NCBI GenBank assembly: GCA_035690065.1
Contig: DASSKW010000103.1
Coordinates: 1 to 5,515, forward strand
Length of the DNA stretch: 5,515 nucleotides
From: DASSKW01 sp035690065
GTDB taxonomy: Bacteria > Pseudomonadota > Gammaproteobacteria > Natronospirales > REEB76
Reading direction: 5' to 3'
Of this stretch, positions 1 to 5,515 are shown piece by piece (within the stretch, counting starts at the first letter, position 1; each line of letters opens with the position of its first letter). The notes under the pieces were generated by a model. It did not search any database. It was not told the DNA's origin and saw nothing but the letters and a program-made list of their open reading frames with translations. A program made the position numbers and the translations under genes.

Positions 1-109
1 GCCGGATCCCAAAGACAAAAGCCGGCATTACACCACCACCTGGTTCGACATGTTCCGGGTGGAGAACGGCAAGATCGTCGAGCATTGGGATAACGCGCTG
101 AAGCAGTAA
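1..109 (+). CDS. SnoaL/NTF2-like family protein, C-terminal fragment (5' end outside window)
   Basis: An open frame beginning at base 2 runs in from the left edge and stops at TAA 107-109, giving 35 visible residues. They include TWFDMFRVENGKIVEHWD, the characteristic last beta-strand segment of SnoaL-like / nuclear transport factor 2 family proteins (small alpha+beta-barrel, usually about 120-170 residues). The WFDxFRVENGKIVEHWD pattern is typical of the bacterial 'predicted SnoaL-like aldol-condensation' group. Members are often annotated only by fold, and substrates are mostly unknown, so no reaction is assigned. Family membership rests on this motif alone because the start and catalytic pocket lie outside the window. 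Its stop is only 20 bases from the stop of the convergent gene on the other strand, and I see no terminator between them. Confidence 0.8.
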   Translation, partial: PDPKDKSRHYTTTWFDMFRVENGKIVEHWDNALKQ

Positions 110-129
110 AGCAGCACTGTTGACGGATC

Positions 130-1887
130 TCACACCGCCAGATGCGGCGCCAGCAGCGCCTGGGCACGGGAGCGGATATCCGGCAGCGATTGCAGGGCGC
201 CGGCGGCGATATCGCTCAGCACTTGCTGTTGTTCCTGCAATTCCAGCGTGTGCAATGCGACGGCGACCTGGCTGGCGACGTGCGCGAACAGTTTGCGTTC
301 GTCTGCAGTGTACTGCTCGGCTGGGCGGGCGCCACAGGCGATGACGCCGATGAGTTTGTTGCGCATGGCCATCGGAAAAGCGAAGCCATCGTTGCCAAAT
401 GCCGTGACGACCTCATGCAGATCGATCTCGGTGTCACCGGCGCGCAATCGCACCAGCGCGAGGTCGTCCGTTTCTATCAATACAGCCAACGGTGTACCAC
501 GGGTCTCGACGCAGCGACCGGTGGTCGTAGCCGGATCGATCAGATAGACGCCGATCGACTGTGCGCCGCTGTTGCGGAATAGTTCGTCCGCGGTGAGTTT
601 GAGCAGGTTTGCGGGCTGGTCTATGTAGGCACAGGTACGGGCGAAGTGGTTGAGCGCGGTCTCGGCACGGTAACGCCGGCGGAAGAACCACTTGTTGATA
701 TACACATCCACGTATTTCTTGACCGAATGCAACGTGATGCCGAGCAGCAATGGAACCAACAGTTCCAACAGACGGTTGGTCCCTTCACCAAGCGTGTTGC
801 GTTCCAGTAGCGCCGAGAGCAGCGCGAAGACACCCACGATGAGTGAAGTAATGATGCCGTAGGCCAGCGCCCGATTGATGACCAGGCGGATGGAAACCAG
901 TTGATGACGTAGCACCGCATACGTGAAACCGCATAGTGCTATGCCGGTAAACAGCATCTGCAGGATCGCAGCAGTCAGTCCGGAGATTGGCACCAGCTGC
1001 GGCAATACCGCCATGACGTAAGCCGCGACGATGCCCAGCATGCTCGCCAAAAACCAGCGGATGCGCGCCCGGTTGGCGTCCGAGATCCGGGAATACGAGA
1101 ACAGGATCATCGCGATGGGCAGGGCGAAGGTCGCCAGATGCACGGCGATGGCGAGCGATTCCAGATCGGACCATAACAAGCCACTCAGATATATCCTCAC
1201 CCTTACCGCGATCTGCGTGCCGATATAAATTGATAGCAAGACGGCAAACACAGGCCGGTGCAATCTCCACCAACGATTGTTTATCTCGCTTCGTGCCAGA
1301 CCCTCGGCCACCAACAGCAGACCGATCAGCGTGCCGGCCTGTTCGACGAGACCGGTTATTGCCCCCAGCCACAAGGACAACAACAGCGGCGTGATCGGCA
1401 TGCTGGTGACCAGCCCGTTGATGGCCTCCACCAGGCACCAGACGGCAACGCCGGCGGCCGCCTTGTGCCGCCCGCGCCATAGCAGCAACAACGCCAATGC
1501 AACCTGTAACCAGAGCAGCAAGATCCCGGCGAAGGTCGTTACGCGGTTGGTGAACGTCGGTGGTAGCGCGACAAATTGCACCGGGACCGGCAGGATTTGC
1601 CCGTCCCGGCCGACCGTCAAATTCAGTGTGGTACCCGCCGGCGGATTGCCAAGACTCGTGACGAACGGCAGCCGCGCGGAGGGTGACATCTTGTCGAAGC
1701 GCAGGGCGTCATGGGTCTGCAGGTCGGCGGGCAGCGGCAGACCCTGGGAGCTCGGTACGATCACGAGTTGGTGGTGGTAGGTCATGACGCCAAATGGCAC
1801 CGTGCTTTGCGGAACGAAGGGTATTGCGAGGCAGCTGCCCACCAATACCAGCGAAACGACGAGTTGCAGCCAGAGACGTGTATTCAT
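130..1887 (-). CDS. PDZ-like / multi-transmembrane / GAF-domain membrane protein (putative sensor without output domain)
   Basis: Complete 585-residue protein. Residues about 5-22 are a hydrophobic anchor or uncleaved signal. Residues about 30-107 resemble a degenerate PDZ domain ending in TTLNLTVGRDGQILPVPVQ, a typical last-strand pattern, but the usual AGL-x-GD segment is not intact. Hydrophobic helices follow at about 117-137, 143-160, 166-195, 210-228, 243-264, 277-295, 304-325, 340-360 and 371-386. A basic juxtamembrane stretch (KKYVDVYINKWFFRRRYR, about 390-407) leads into a GAF-like domain at about 408-550 with the conserved-looking FPMAMRNKLIGVIACG and YTADERKLFAHVASQVAVAL segments. 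After the GAF only about 35 residues remain: no histidine-kinase H-box or ATPase, GGDEF, EAL or phosphatase motif is present. The ATG at 1885-1887 is supported by an AAGGA site nine bases upstream. The role is probably signal perception at the inner membrane, with unknown ligand and partner. Function is inference from domain layout only. Confidence 0.85.
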   Translation of the reverse strand: MNTRLWLQLVVSLVLVGSCLAIPFVPQSTVPFGVMTYHHQLVIVPSSQGLPLPADLQTHDALRFDKMSPSARLPFVTSLGNPPAGTTLNLTVGRDGQILPVPVQFVALPPTFTNRVTTFAGILLLWLQVALALLLLWRGRHKAAAGVAVWCLVEAINGLVTSMPITPLLLSLWLGAITGLVEQAGTLIGLLLVAEGLARSEINNRWWRLHRPVFAVLLSIYIGTQIAVRVRIYLSGLLWSDLESLAIAVHLATFALPIAMILFSYSRISDANRARIRWFLASMLGIVAAYVMAVLPQLVPISGLTAAILQMLFTGIALCGFTYAVLRHQLVSIRLVINRALAYGIITSLIVGVFALLSALLERNTLGEGTNRLLELLVPLLLGITLHSVKKYVDVYINKWFFRRRYRAETALNHFARTCAYIDQPANLLKLTADELFRNSGAQSIGVYLIDPATTTGRCVETRGTPLAVLIETDDLALVRLRAGDTEIDLHEVVTAFGNDGFAFPMAMRNKLIGVIACGARPAEQYTADERKLFAHVASQVAVALHTLELQEQQQVLSDIAAGALQSLPDIRSRAQALLAPHLAV

Positions 1888-1896
1888 CGGTGGAAT

Positions 1897-1901
1897 TCCT
1901 T
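1897..1901 (-). promoter_or_regulatory. Shine-Dalgarno site of the GAF membrane protein gene
   Basis: AAGGA on the minus strand lies nine bases before the ATG at 1885-1887. It supports that start over the next in-frame methionine at residue 35, which would remove the N-terminal membrane helix. Confidence 0.7.
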
Positions 1902-1905
1902 ATCA

Positions 1906-1924
1906 GCCGGCGGTGCAGGCCGGC
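1906..1924 (-). other. GC-rich hairpin in the leader of the GAF membrane protein gene
   Basis: GCCGGC at 1906-1911 and again at 1919-1924 can form a 6-bp all-GC stem with a 7-base loop. On the minus strand the hairpin ends four bases before the Shine-Dalgarno site. There is no T-tract after it, so it is unlikely to be an intrinsic terminator of ppc. It may simply be a GC-rich coincidence or may affect ribosome access. Confidence 0.35.
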
Positions 1925-1936
1925 AACCGAGGCGAA

Positions 1937-1965
1937 ACCCTACACCGCGCCGTTGAGGGCGACAA
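1937..1965 (-). promoter_or_regulatory. Weak candidate sigma70-type promoter for the GAF membrane protein gene
   Basis: On the minus strand a TTGTCG box (1960-1965, four of six matches to TTGACA) is separated by 17 bases from TAGGGT (1937-1942, three of six matches to TATAAT). This would put transcription start near 1930 and give a leader of roughly 40 bases containing the hairpin at 1906-1924. The match is weak and such pairs occur by chance. No clear terminator follows ppc, so read-through from ppc is also possible. Confidence 0.25.
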
Positions 1966-2056
1966 GCGGCTGAGATCAGAGGCCGGCGCGCAAGCGTAAC
2001 CCGAAACCGGAGACTTGCAGCGTTCCCTGTTCAAAATCGATCTCGGAAAAGGATAA

Positions 2057-4753
2057 CTAACCGGTGTTCTGCAGTCCCTGCGCAATCCCGTTGATGGTGG
2101 CAAACAGGGCATCCAGCAGCGCGTCGTCTGCGCGGTCCTGCGCACGCCAGCGTGCGAGTAAATCCACCTGCAGCAGACTCATGGGATCGACGTAAGGGTT
2201 GCGCAGGCGGATCGAACGCTGCAAGGTTGGGTCGCCATCCAATAATTCCTGCTGATCGCGCAGGCGCAATACCCATTCGACGGTACGCTGGTATTCTGCG
2301 CGAATGGTCTCGTAGTGATGCATCAATCCGGGACCTGCGAGTGCGGCGTAACGTTTGGCGATCGCCATGTCGGTTTTGGCCAGCACCATCTCGGCATCAT
2401 CCAGCAGCGTGTCAAAGAACCGCCAATCTCGGGCCAGATGCCGCAAGGTTTGTTCGCCATGTGCGGCGGCCGCCGCCGCGAGTCCGGTGCCGAGCCCGTA
2501 CCAGCCGGTGAGGATGTGGCGCGATTGGGTCCAGGAAAACACCCAGGGAATAGCGCGCAGGTCTTGCACGCCGGCTTTGCTGCGTCGGGACGCCGGCCGC
2601 GATCCGATCCGCATGCGTTCGATCACGTCGATAGGCGTGGCGTTGCGGAAATAATCATTGAAGTCGGGACTTTCGTACACCAGGGCCTTGAAGGCTTTGC
2701 GACTGGCAGATGCCAGTACTTCCATGACCGCATCGGCAGTGGCCGGATGTTCGATGCCGGCTGCTTCGTTCGCGGTGACGAGCAGTACCGCGCCGGCGCT
2801 TTGTTCCAGGGTTCTAAGCGCGATGCCGCGCAAGCCGTATTTGGCATTGATCATCTCGCCCTGTTCGGTGACGCGCAGGCGGTTCTGTACCGTACCGGGT
2901 GGCGATGCCAGCACCGCGCGATGGGTCCGGCCACCGCCACGGCTGACTGTGCCGCCGCGACCGTGGAAGATGGTGAGTGCAACACGGGCGCGCCTGCATA
3001 CTTCGGCGAGTTGCGTCTGTGATTGGTACAGCGCCCAGCGTGCGGCAGCGAGTCCGCCGTCCTTGTTACTGTCTGAATAGCCGACCATGATCATCTGATG
3101 ATCGCCGCGTGCGGCAAGGTGCGCGCGATAGGCCGGGTCCTGGTACAAACCCTGCATCACGTCCGCGGCATTGCGCAGGTCATCCACGGTTTCGAACAAT
3201 GGCGCGACATCCAGCGGAACCCGACCGTTCGCATCTAGCAAGTCCGATTGTTCAGCAAGCCATAACACGCTGAGCACGTCGTCGGCATTCTGCGCCATGC
3301 TGATGATGTAGGGGCCGACGGCATGCGCGCCATGTGCAGCATGTGCTTCGCGCAGGGCCTGAAAGACTTCCAGCACCGGTGCGGAGATATCGTCGGCTTG
3401 CGCCTTTGGCTTGGGCCGAGTGCGCAAGATCTTTGCGCGCTCGGCTGCGGGACGGTCTTGCCATTGGGCATCGTCCAACAATTGGCCGATCGCTTTGCGA
3501 TGCACCAATGCATCCTGACGCACGTCCAGGGTGGCGAGATGGAAGCCGAAGGTCTCGACCCGGCGAATCAGACGCTCGATCGCAAACAACCCGGCATGTT
3601 TGCCGCGATGCTGACGCAGGCTGGCCTGGATCAGTCGCAGATCGTGCAGCAAGGCATCGGGACCTGGGTAAGCGCCTGATTGATCGGTCTCGACCGCCGC
3701 CAGCCGTGCCTGCATGTGTGCCAGCAGACGCCGGTAAGGCATATCCGCGTGGCGTGCGGGCAGTCTGCGTTCGGTCTCGGGAAACTGGTTGGCGTAAGCC
3801 TCGACTTGTTCGAGCACCGCGGCATCGAAACCGATGCGTTCCTGTGATTGACTGAGTTGACGATACAGCCGTTGCAACTCGGGGCGATACAACGCCAGGA
3901 CACGTGCCCGATGATCGGCGAGAGTTTCACGCATGGTAGCGGCAGTGACATTGGGATTCCCATCCATGTCACCGCCCACCCAGGAACCGAAACGCACGAT
4001 GGTGGGCAGAGCGGCGGATTCGATACTGATCCCAGTCTGTGTCAGTGCTTCCGCGAGGCGCTCGTAAAATACCGGCAACACGCGGTACAGGATGTCGGTC
4101 AGATAGAACAACACATGCTCGCGTTCATTGGCGACAGTCTTCTGTGCCTCAGGATGTTCTTCGGTCTGCCACGCGGATGCGATCTCGTTGCGCATCTGCT
4201 CGATCAAGGCATGATCCTCGCGCGGCGTGAGCGAAGGATCGAGTCGTTCGATCAGGGCGCGTGCCAGGCGCTGTTGCTTTTCCAGTAGAGTGCGGCGGGT
4301 CGCTTCGGTAGGGTGCGCAGTGAACACCGGTTCGATACGCAGACCGTTGACCAGGGTTTGCACAGCTTGCCGATCGCAGCCCAGCGTTTGCAGTTTCTGC
4401 AGGCTGTCTTCCAGCCCTTCGGGTTGCGGCGCTTTGCTCTCACGCTCGTAATCGCGTCGGCGCCGGATCCGGTGCACACGTTCGGCCAGATTTACTACCT
4501 GAAAATAGGTCGAGAAGGCATGCGCCAGCTCGGTAGCTTGCTCCGCCGTAAGTGCCGCAAGCTCGCGTTCGAGGTCGTGTGGATCGCTGCCTTCACGCCG
4601 CGCGATGGCGCAGGCGCGGACCCTTTCCACCTGCGCGAACAAGGTCTCGCCGCCCTGTTCGGTCAGCACATCGCCGACCAGGGTGCCGAGCAGGTTTACG
4701 TCCTCGCGCAAGCCGGCGTCTTTGGCCGAGAATTCGATCTCGCGTTTTGACAT
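2057..4753 (-). CDS. ppc: Phosphoenolpyruvate carboxylase
   Basis: Complete 898-residue PEPC (E. coli enzyme: 883). It carboxylates PEP with bicarbonate to oxaloacetate and phosphate, needs a divalent metal, and is the cytosolic anaplerotic supply of the TCA cycle. Visible motifs: TAHPTE with catalytic His147; GSWVGGDMDGNPNVT (256-270); LDVRQD with Arg412; FETVDDL with probable metal ligand Glu521; GYSDSNKDGG with Asp561 and Lys564; FHGRGGTVSRGG with His597, Arg599 and Arg605; RVTEQGEM (627-634); IGSRP (716-720); LRAIPW with Arg733. The C-terminus ends in the family-typical NTG. By-eye alignment to E. coli also finds the aspartate-inhibition residues (Arg605, Lys793, Arg851, Asn896), so feedback inhibition by aspartate is plausible. 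The ATG at 4751-4753 is preceded by AGAGGAG six bases upstream. There is no frameshift or missing motif. The length and the N-terminal EIEFSAKDAGLREDV segment resemble Xanthomonadales enzymes. Confidence 0.98.
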   Translation of the reverse strand: MSKREIEFSAKDAGLREDVNLLGTLVGDVLTEQGGETLFAQVERVRACAIARREGSDPHDLERELAALTAEQATELAHAFSTYFQVVNLAERVHRIRRRRDYERESKAPQPEGLEDSLQKLQTLGCDRQAVQTLVNGLRIEPVFTAHPTEATRRTLLEKQQRLARALIERLDPSLTPREDHALIEQMRNEIASAWQTEEHPEAQKTVANEREHVLFYLTDILYRVLPVFYERLAEALTQTGISIESAALPTIVRFGSWVGGDMDGNPNVTAATMRETLADHRARVLALYRPELQRLYRQLSQSQERIGFDAAVLEQVEAYANQFPETERRLPARHADMPYRRLLAHMQARLAAVETDQSGAYPGPDALLHDLRLIQASLRQHRGKHAGLFAIERLIRRVETFGFHLATLDVRQDALVHRKAIGQLLDDAQWQDRPAAERAKILRTRPKPKAQADDISAPVLEVFQALREAHAAHGAHAVGPYIISMAQNADDVLSVLWLAEQSDLLDANGRVPLDVAPLFETVDDLRNAADVMQGLYQDPAYRAHLAARGDHQMIMVGYSDSNKDGGLAAARWALYQSQTQLAEVCRRARVALTIFHGRGGTVSRGGGRTHRAVLASPPGTVQNRLRVTEQGEMINAKYGLRGIALRTLEQSAGAVLLVTANEAAGIEHPATADAVMEVLASASRKAFKALVYESPDFNDYFRNATPIDVIERMRIGSRPASRRSKAGVQDLRAIPWVFSWTQSRHILTGWYGLGTGLAAAAAAHGEQTLRHLARDWRFFDTLLDDAEMVLAKTDMAIAKRYAALAGPGLMHHYETIRAEYQRTVEWVLRLRDQQELLDGDPTLQRSIRLRNPYVDPMSLLQVDLLARWRAQDRADDALLDALFATINGIAQGLQNTG

Positions 4754-4759
4754 CCACTG

Positions 4760-4766
4760 CTCCTCT
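4760..4766 (-). promoter_or_regulatory. Shine-Dalgarno site of ppc
   Basis: AGAGGAG on the minus strand lies six bases before the ATG at 4751-4753. It is a strong site and fixes the ppc start. Confidence 0.8.
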
Positions 4767-4920
4767 GGATGTTAAGTGAACTGTGCCGATACGATAACAG
4801 TTGTATCACGCTGGCATGAGTTTCACGAAACCAGGATATTTTCAGTAATGCTTTGGTGTGACGGTCTTGCTGCAGTTTTCTTGAAATTACGGGAAACTGA
4901 AAACATTTAATAGCAAAGAC
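4767..4920 (-). promoter_or_regulatory. Upstream region of ppc, presumed promoter/leader
   Basis: This AT-richer stretch (60 of 150 bases G or C over 4771-4920 by hand count) lies between the upstream gene's terminator-like hairpin and ppc, so the ppc promoter is expected here. I cannot place it convincingly: partial -10 matches such as TATCCT, TACAAC and TATCGT exist on the minus strand, but none has a good -35 box at 16-18 bases. A small dyad GATAC-N10-GTATC at about 4788-4807 and a TTTCACGAAA palindrome at 4821-4830 are possible but unproven protein-binding sites. No coding potential is seen. Confidence 0.4.
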
Positions 4921-4957
4921 GGTCCGGTGGATCTGTGTGAAGCAAATCCACCGGACC
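4921..4957 (-). terminator. Strong hairpin, probable intrinsic terminator of the upstream membrane protein gene
   Basis: GGTCCGGTGGAT (4921-4932) and ATCCACCGGACC (4946-4957) form a perfect 12-bp stem with a 13-base loop. The hairpin starts nine bases after the TGA of the gene at 4967-5515. On the minus strand it is followed by a moderately T-rich run (GTCTTTGCTATT) rather than a clean poly-T tract; on the plus strand no T-run follows. Position and stem strength favour termination of the minus-strand membrane gene, or a 3'-end-stabilising structure if termination is inefficient. It separates that gene from ppc. Confidence 0.75.
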
Positions 4958-4966
4958 TGGATGACA

Positions 4967-5515
4967 TCAAGCCATTGCGTGGGGCCAGAGCCAGGCGAAG
5001 ATCGCACCGGTGACCAGACCGTAGATGATGCCGTCGATGATCGCCTTTGTGACTACTTTCCACGGCTGACCGCCCCAGATTGCGTTGGGTACCAAACCGA
5101 GTGCATAGACCATGATGCCTGCCGTGCCGGTGAGTTGCAGGACGTGCATGGCATCGGTGCCGCTGGCCAGCGTGATCGCGCCGACGTAGGCGCAGAAGTA
5201 GGAGACGACGAGACAGAATATGAACCACTGCAGCAGGGTGGCGCCCATGTTCATCATGCCGTTGGCGCGCAGTGTCACCAGCCCCACCGGTCCCTGTTTG
5301 AATTTTTCCTGAATCTCCGGTTTCTTCATGTCTTCCATCGTGCAGGTGGGCAGCATGTACGTGCCGGGGGCGGGATCGCTCTTGCGGATCGCGGCGCGGA
5401 CCTCGTCTTCGTTGGACAAGCTTTGATAGTCAGTTCTGTGCCAGAACTGCAGCACCATGTGCAGGATGCTGCTGGCGATGAAGACGCCGATGGCGGAAAG
5501 CAGGATCGGAAGCCA
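4967..5515 (-). CDS. Uncharacterised four-helix membrane protein, 5' end outside window
   Basis: The frame is open from the right edge to TGA at 4967-4969, giving 182 visible residues. A methionine at 5456-5458 is not the likely start: in-frame codons upstream encode WLPILLSAIGVFIASSIL, a clear first membrane helix, so the true start lies just beyond base 5515. A hydrophilic segment follows (about 25-85, including HRTDYQSLSNEDEVRAAI, PGTYMLPTCTMEDMKKPE and KQGPVGLVTL), then helices at about 90-114, 125-147 and 157-177 (ending AIFAWLWP). I recognise the general pattern (first helix ending IHMVL, then a short soluble stretch with PGxYMxP, KxPE and QGPVG, then three helices) as a recurring bacterial membrane protein of unknown function. 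I assign no activity. The strong hairpin just after its stop suggests transcription ends before ppc. Confidence 0.85.
   Translation of the reverse strand, partial: WLPILLSAIGVFIASSILHMVLQFWHRTDYQSLSNEDEVRAAIRKSDPAPGTYMLPTCTMEDMKKPEIQEKFKQGPVGLVTLRANGMMNMGATLLQWFIFCLVVSYFCAYVGAITLASGTDAMHVLQLTGTAGIMVYALGLVPNAIWGGQPWKVVTKAIIDGIIYGLVTGAIFAWLWPHAMA

Noticed and set aside
146..160. GGCGC-N5-GCGCC hairpin as a terminator for the SnoaL-like gene
   Set aside because: It lies inside the coding region of the opposing gene, has only a 5-bp stem and is followed by TGGGCACGGG, with no T-run on the plus strand.
785..1480. A 231-codon open frame on the minus strand overlapping the GAF membrane protein in another frame
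   Set aside because: The in-frame membrane protein has clear helices and a GAF domain over the same bases, while this frame gives a low-complexity Arg/Gly/His-rich product with no convincing start.
2315..3022. A 235-codon open frame on the plus strand inside ppc
   Set aside because: It lies entirely opposite the fully supported PEPC frame, and its translation has no recognisable motif and an arginine/glycine-rich composition typical of antisense frames in GC-rich DNA.
4875..4904. GTTTTC...GAAAAC inverted repeat upstream of ppc as an operator
   Set aside because: Only six bases pair, over an 18-base spacer in AT-rich sequence, which is expected by chance, and it matches no operator I know.
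4967..5458. Starting the right-edge membrane protein at the ATG 5456-5458
   Set aside because: The frame continues open to the window edge and the upstream codons encode the first membrane helix, so this methionine is internal.
1..5515. Possible mobile element, CRISPR array, tRNA or phage signal
   Set aside because: No transposase or integrase motif, terminal repeats, spaced direct repeats or tRNA cloverleaf were seen in either strand; gene order and composition look like ordinary chromosome.

Overview
The window looks like ordinary chromosomal DNA from a GC-rich gammaproteobacterium. The full-length phosphoenolpyruvate carboxylase (PEPC) and the PDZ-like/multi-TM/GAF membrane protein both resemble, from memory, proteins of the Xanthomonadales and relatives (Rhodanobacter/Dyella-like). 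This placement is inference; no search was run. Codon usage and GC look even across the genes. I see no mobile-element, phage, CRISPR, tRNA or rRNA signal.

Layout, left to right. 1-109 (+) is the 3' end of a SnoaL/NTF2-like gene. It converges with 130-1887 (-), a complete 585-residue membrane protein with an N-terminal membrane anchor, a degenerate PDZ-like segment, about eight or nine further membrane helices and a C-terminal GAF domain, but no visible output domain. 1888-2056 is a short leader with a weak candidate promoter, a GC-rich hairpin and the Shine-Dalgarno site of that gene. 2057-4753 (-) is a complete ppc gene encoding 898-residue PEPC, with all the active-site motifs I looked for. 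4754-4966 is an AT-richer intergenic region (about 40% GC by hand count over 4771-4920). It holds the ppc leader and a strong hairpin that probably terminates the next gene. 4967-5515 (-) is the 3' part of a four-helix membrane protein of unknown function whose start lies beyond the window.

The three minus-strand genes point the same way, but gaps of 169 and 213 bases, plus the hairpin before ppc, suggest separate transcription rather than one operon. PEPC supplies oxaloacetate to the TCA cycle. Nothing in the sequence ties the neighbours to that function. I found no convincing new system; the most interesting item is the GAF membrane protein without a recognisable effector.
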